Source: JAFTYO01 sp045611785
GTDB taxonomy: Bacteria; Pseudomonadota; Alphaproteobacteria; RF32; CAG-239
DNA: 36,114 bases
Assembly: GCA_045611785.1 (NCBI GenBank)
Contig: JAZKXV010000029.1
Location: forward strand, 1 to 36,114
Direction: 5' to 3'
The first letter of the stretch is position 1; every line of letters starts with the position of its first letter. Made by a program: the position numbers and the translations under genes. Below are positions 32,359 through 36,114 of this stretch, piece by piece. The notes beneath the pieces were generated by a model that worked only from the letters and a program-made list of their open reading frames with translations, made no database searches and was not told the origin of the DNA.

Positions 32359-35169
32359 ATGGAAGAAACTGAAAACTCCGTTGTTCCGGCTTTGGCTGAA
32401 AATATTACGCCGACAATGATAACAGATGAAATGCGCAGATCATATCTTGACTATGCCATGAGTGTTATCGTTTCTCGTGCGCTACCTGATGTCAGAGATG
32501 GTTTGAAACCGGTGCATCGCCGCATTATTTATGCGATGTATGAAAGCGGATATGACTGTACAAAACCTTATCGTAAATCAGCCCGTATCGTGGGTGAAGT
32601 TTTGGGTAAATATCACCCTCATGGTGATAGCTCAGTTTATGAAGCTATGGTTCGTATGGCTCAGCCATTTTCAATGCGCTTGCCTCTTGTTGATGGACAA
32701 GGTAACTTCGGTTCAATGGATGGTGACGGTGCCGCTGCTATGCGTTATACTGAAGCCAGACTTGCAAAAGTTGCACATAAGCTTATCGAAGATATTGAAT
32801 ATGACACTGTTGACTTTATGCCAAACTATGATGAAAGTGTTGAGGAGCCTACAGTTCTTCCGGCTCGCTATCCAAACTTGTTGGTAAACGGTTCAAATGG
32901 TATTGCCGTAGGTATGGCAACCAATATGCCTCCTCATAACTTAGGCGAAGTTATTGATGCATGTTGCGCATATATCGATAATCCGGATATAGCTCCTGAA
33001 GATTTGATAAATATTGTGCCAGGACCTGATTTTCCGACAGGTGGCCTTATTTTAGGTCAAGGAGGCGCCAAATCTGCATATTTGACTGGCCGTGGCTCTG
33101 TGATGATGCGTGCAAAATGTACAATCGAAGAAATCAGAAAAGATAAAGAAGCTATTATTGTTCATGAAATACCATATCAAGTAAATAAAGCTGCTTTAGT
33201 TACAAGAATTGCTGAACTTGTTAAAGAAAAACGGGTTGAAGGTATTTCTGACATAAGAGATGAATCTGACAGACAAGGTGTTAGAGTTGTTATTGAAATC
33301 AAAAAAGATTTTCAAGCAGATGTTGTCTTAAACCAACTTTATAAATATACACCATTGCAAACAAGTTTTTGTATGAATATGCTTGCAATTAATCACGGTC
33401 GTCCAATGATGCTTACATTAAAAGAAATCATTGCAGCGTTTATTGAGTTTAGAGAAGAAACAATTCGTCGTCGTACAATCTATAAACTTAATAAAGCGCG
33501 CGATAGAGCCCATGTATTAGTTGGTCTTGCAATTGCTGTTGAAAATTTAGATCCTGTAATTGATCTTATCAGAACAGCTCCAAACCCACAAGCAGCAAAA
33601 GAAGCGTTGCTCGCAAAAGCTTGGCCGGCAGGAGATGTTGAAGTTTTAGTAAATCTAATTGATGAACCTGGTCGCAAAGTAGAAGGTGGATTTTATAGTT
33701 TATCTGAAGAACAAGCAAAAGCAATTTTAGACTTGAAATTGCAACGTTTAACAGGCTTAGAAAGAGATAAAATTCATGAGGAATTAAAAGCATTAGGTGA
33801 AGATATTAAAGAGTTTTTATCAATTTTAGCAAGTCGTGAAAAACTTTATGGTATTATGCGTGATGAATTAGTTGCTGTTAAAGATGAATATGCAACTCCA
33901 CGTTTAACAAAAATTGAAGATATTGAATATGATACAGATATTGAATCTTTAATTCAACGTGAAGAAATGGTTGTCACAGTTACCGAAGCAGGTTATATTA
34001 AACGTGTTCCATTAAACGCATACAAAGCCCAAAAACGTGGTGGTAAAGGAAAATCTGGTATGGCAACGAAAGAGGAAGATTTTGTAACTCGTTTGTTTGT
34101 ATCCTCTACCCATACACCAGTACTGTTCTTCTCATCAAAAGGCTTGGTATATAAGATGAAGGTATATAAATTACCATTAGGTTCTCCAACTTCTAAAGGA
34201 AAACCATTTATTAATTTGTTACCTCTTGATGAAGGTGAAAATATTACTACAATTATGAAACTTCCTGAAAATGAGGAAGATTGCAAAGATTTATCAATTA
34301 TGTTTGCAACTGCTCAAGGTAATGTTCGCCGTAACTCATTGATGGATTTTGTAAATGTTCAATCAAATGGTAAAATTGCCATGAAACTTGATGAAGGTGA
34401 CAAACTTGTTAACGTTATGCTTTGTACAGAAGATAATGATGTTATGCTTGCAGCAAAAAGTGGTAAATGTATCAGATTCCCTGTAACTGACGTTCGTGTA
34501 TTTGTTGGTCGTAATTCAACAGGTGTTAGAGGTATTAAACTTAATGATAATGATGAAGTTATCTCTATGTCAATGTTGAAACATATATCTGCAAATGCAG
34601 AACAAAGGGACGAATATTTGAAAGTTTCATCTGCGATTAAACGTATGGAAGCAGAAGCAGGCGAGGGTTCTTGTGTAACAGCAGAACAAACAGGTTTGTT
34701 ATCATTACTAACTGCAGAAGAATTTGCTAAAATGCAAGAATTAGAAGAGTTTATCTTAACTGTTACAACAACAGGTTATGGTAAACGTTCATCTTCTTAT
34801 GAATATCGTGTAACAGGTCGTGGAGGACAAGGTATTGCCAATATGGAAATGTCAGCACGAAATAAAGAAGTTGTAAGTTCATTCCCAATTGAAAACGATA
34901 ACCAAATTATGATGGTTACTGACGGTGGTAAGCTTATTCGTATGCCAGTTGAGGATATCCGAATTGCAGGTCGTAAAACTCAAGGTGTGATTTTGTTTAG
35001 AACAGCTGAAGATGAGAAAGTTGTTTCTGTTACTTGGCTTGATGCTGATGATGGAGATGATGATGAGCTAGAAAGTGAAACTGGTTCAGAAGTTTTAGGC
35101 GATAGTGCACCAGATGTTGATGAAACTTTTAATGATGAAGTTTTAGAACCCGAGACAGTATCTGAATAA
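32359..35169 (+). CDS. gyrA: DNA gyrase subunit A
   Basis: It introduces negative supercoils together with GyrB. It has SRALPDVRDGLKPVHRRIIY, the drug-site region HPHGDSSVYEAMVRMAQPF, and the catalytic Tyr130 in AAMRYTEAR. The gyrase box QKRGGKG at 558-564 separates it from ParC. The C-terminal wheel contains an extra helical segment (about 740-800, from LKHISANAEQ to ELEEF), seen in alphaproteobacterial GyrA, and an acidic tail. The total is 936 residues. The ATG at 32359 follows AAAGGA; an in-frame TTG at 32332 is rejected. The quinolone-site positions equivalent to E. coli 83 and 87 are S91 and E95. Confidence 0.97.
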   Translation: MEETENSVVPALAENITPTMITDEMRRSYLDYAMSVIVSRALPDVRDGLKPVHRRIIYAMYESGYDCTKPYRKSARIVGEVLGKYHPHGDSSVYEAMVRMAQPFSMRLPLVDGQGNFGSMDGDGAAAMRYTEARLAKVAHKLIEDIEYDTVDFMPNYDESVEEPTVLPARYPNLLVNGSNGIAVGMATNMPPHNLGEVIDACCAYIDNPDIAPEDLINIVPGPDFPTGGLILGQGGAKSAYLTGRGSVMMRAKCTIEEIRKDKEAIIVHEIPYQVNKAALVTRIAELVKEKRVEGISDIRDESDRQGVRVVIEIKKDFQADVVLNQLYKYTPLQTSFCMNMLAINHGRPMMLTLKEIIAAFIEFREETIRRRTIYKLNKARDRAHVLVGLAIAVENLDPVIDLIRTAPNPQAAKEALLAKAWPAGDVEVLVNLIDEPGRKVEGGFYSLSEEQAKAILDLKLQRLTGLERDKIHEELKALGEDIKEFLSILASREKLYGIMRDELVAVKDEYATPRLTKIEDIEYDTDIESLIQREEMVVTVTEAGYIKRVPLNAYKAQKRGGKGKSGMATKEEDFVTRLFVSSTHTPVLFFSSKGLVYKMKVYKLPLGSPTSKGKPFINLLPLDEGENITTIMKLPENEEDCKDLSIMFATAQGNVRRNSLMDFVNVQSNGKIAMKLDEGDKLVNVMLCTEDNDVMLAAKSGKCIRFPVTDVRVFVGRNSTGVRGIKLNDNDEVISMSMLKHISANAEQRDEYLKVSSAIKRMEAEAGEGSCVTAEQTGLLSLLTAEEFAKMQELEEFILTVTTTGYGKRSSSYEYRVTGRGGQGIANMEMSARNKEVVSSFPIENDNQIMMVTDGGKLIRMPVEDIRIAGRKTQGVILFRTAEDEKVVSVTWLDADDGDDDELESETGSEVLGDSAPDVDETFNDEVLEPETVSE

Positions 35170-35181
35170 CATTCGTTTCAA

Positions 35182-35221
35182 AAATTTTAAGGCGATATAT
35201 CTTTATATCGCCTTAAAATTT
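35182..35221 (+). terminator. Terminator hairpin of gyrA
   Basis: AAATTTTAAGGCGATAT pairs with ATATCGCCTTAAAATTT (about 17 pairs, loop of six bases). There is no long T run beyond the stem, but the stem ends in A-T pairs. Confidence 0.75.
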
Positions 35222-35230
35222 ATAAGAGTA

Positions 35231-35258
35231 TTGACAAAATATATAAATATGATAACAT
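35231..35258 (+). promoter_or_regulatory. Promoter of the coiled-coil repeat protein gene
   Basis: TTGACA, 16 bases, TAACAT; the start codon is about 45 bases on. Confidence 0.55.
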
Positions 35259-35303
35259 TCAATTATGTTGATGTATAGATATACTACATAAATGGGAGAA
35301 TGA

Positions 35304-36114
35304 ATGATGAGTAGTGCGGGAGCTATAGCAGCTTCTTTAGCTGCAGCAAGAAGGCGCAGAGAAAATGATAGACGTAGAAGAGAGAACGCTGAAAAAGAAA
35401 GACAAAGGCGTGTAAGAGAAGATCAACGTCGTAAAGAACAAGAAAAGCGCGAAGATTTACGTAGGCGACAAGAGAAGGAACAAAGAAGAAAAAACCTTCG
35501 CAAAGAATTATATATAAAGCAAAATCTTCAAACAGGTCAAGCTAGTAAGCATAATCAAGAAAGCGCACTATCCTTTACAGATAAATTAGAAATAAAGTAT
35601 AAAGATTTACCTATTGTTCACAGAGGTGCATATGAAAGTGTGTTAGCAGATGGCTCACGTTTATCATCTATAGATTCAAAATATGTAAGAACCTATCCTG
35701 ATGGAAGAGTTCAAGAATATTATAGTAGCAATTTTTATGGCCAAGAACATGTATTAAAGTTAACAAAAGAAGAATTACCAAATGGAGCAATGGTTATATA
35801 TAAACATGGTAAAAAAGCTTACCAAAGAGATGAAGAAGGTAATTATACATATAATAAGATGGATCAATATGGTAAACTGGAAGAAACTTTAGAAGGTAAA
35901 ATTGATACTAAAGAAGTAACTGAATTTACAGATGAATTAGAAATCAAGTATAAAGACTTACCTATTGTTCACGAAGGTGCATATGAAAGTGTGTTAGCAG
36001 ATGGTTCACGTTTATCATCTATATATCCAAAACATGTAAGAACCGATCCTGATGGAAGAGTTCAAGAATATTATAGTTATGGCCATGAACATGTATTAAA
36101 GTTAACAATGGATC
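35304..36114 (+). CDS. Charged coiled-coil protein with 117-residue repeats, 3' end outside the window
   Basis: The frame is open from the ATG at 35304 (GGGAG upstream) to the window edge, 270 residues. After MMSSAGAIAASLAAA comes about 60 residues of Arg/Lys/Glu/Gln, a probable long single helix or coiled coil. Then a repeat of 117 residues (351 bp) begins at 35574 (FTDKLEIKYKDLPIVHRGAY) and again at 35925 (FTDELEIKYKDLPIVHEGAY), cut by the end. Within it, P-D-G-R-V-Q-E-Y-Y and L-P-N-G-A resemble the P-D-G-T-x-x-x-W-Y units of the protein before gyrA. No signal peptide; function unknown. Confidence 0.75.
   Translation, partial: MMSSAGAIAASLAAARRRRENDRRRRENAEKERQRRVREDQRRKEQEKREDLRRRQEKEQRRKNLRKELYIKQNLQTGQASKHNQESALSFTDKLEIKYKDLPIVHRGAYESVLADGSRLSSIDSKYVRTYPDGRVQEYYSSNFYGQEHVLKLTKEELPNGAMVIYKHGKKAYQRDEEGNYTYNKMDQYGKLEETLEGKIDTKEVTEFTDELEIKYKDLPIVHEGAYESVLADGSRLSSIYPKHVRTDPDGRVQEYYSYGHEHVLKLTMD
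35574..36114 (+). repeat. 351-bp tandem repeat, one complete and one partial unit
   Basis: Units start at 35574 and 35925 and are nearly identical over the shared part, with small differences (HRG/HEG, SIDSKYV/SIYPKHV) and a three-residue shorter stretch after EYYS in the second. Confidence 0.9.

Overview
This 36 kb window is AT-rich chromosomal DNA, most likely from a low-GC, probably host-associated alphaproteobacterium. This is inferred from gene content: a two-domain Nfu protein, the order lspA – small lipoprotein – two M16 peptidases, a GyrA with the linker insertion typical of alphaproteobacteria before its last blades, MutL carrying the endonuclease motif, and a SAM-II/SAM-V type riboswitch. 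No ribosomal RNA, phage module, transposase or CRISPR array was seen. Most genes are ordinary housekeeping genes, with short lineage-specific genes between them. Many genes have good Shine-Dalgarno sites, TTGACA-N16-18-TATAAT type promoters and strong hairpin terminators, and these were used to choose starts and transcription units.

Layout. 1-1251: the 3' end of a large repeat protein (192-residue repeat, 576 bp period) with unusual codon use. 1347-5149: divergent FadL/OmpP1 porin and Aas-type acyltransferase/acyl-ACP synthetase, a lipid-uptake and lipid-repair pair. 5371-10542: a small unknown gene, then the operon murJ – DUF2333 – nfu – Bax-like – gloB. 10650-14068: infA, a membrane protein, HU, a histidine phosphatase, tRNA-Leu(GAG) and corA. 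14271-21081: the operon lspA – lipoprotein – M16 – M16 – pgi – mutL. 21236-22012: two short paralogues, each with its own promoter and a near-identical terminator. 22137-23851: phosphate transporter with its DUF47 partner, diverging from a DsbA/Com1-like thiol oxidoreductase. 24809-25828: a short, divergent MetK under a pseudoknot SAM riboswitch. 26000-29283: small membrane and secreted proteins, DUF2147, an M20 peptidase and an SH3-domain protein. 29324-36114: gyrA surrounded by unusual proteins: a proline-rich single-span membrane protein, a protein made of 19-residue repeats, and a charged coiled-coil protein with 117-residue repeats that runs off the window.

How the parts work together. 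Envelope functions dominate: lipid II flipping (MurJ), lipoprotein maturation (LspA), disulfide handling, outer-membrane lipid uptake and lysophospholipid re-acylation. The clearest regulatory finding is the SAM riboswitch. A TTGACA promoter starts transcription a few bases before it, and the 3' end of its conserved core is the metK ribosome binding site, so the whole leader is the switch. The least understood material is the set of repeat proteins at both ends and the duplicated pair at 21.2-22.0 kb.
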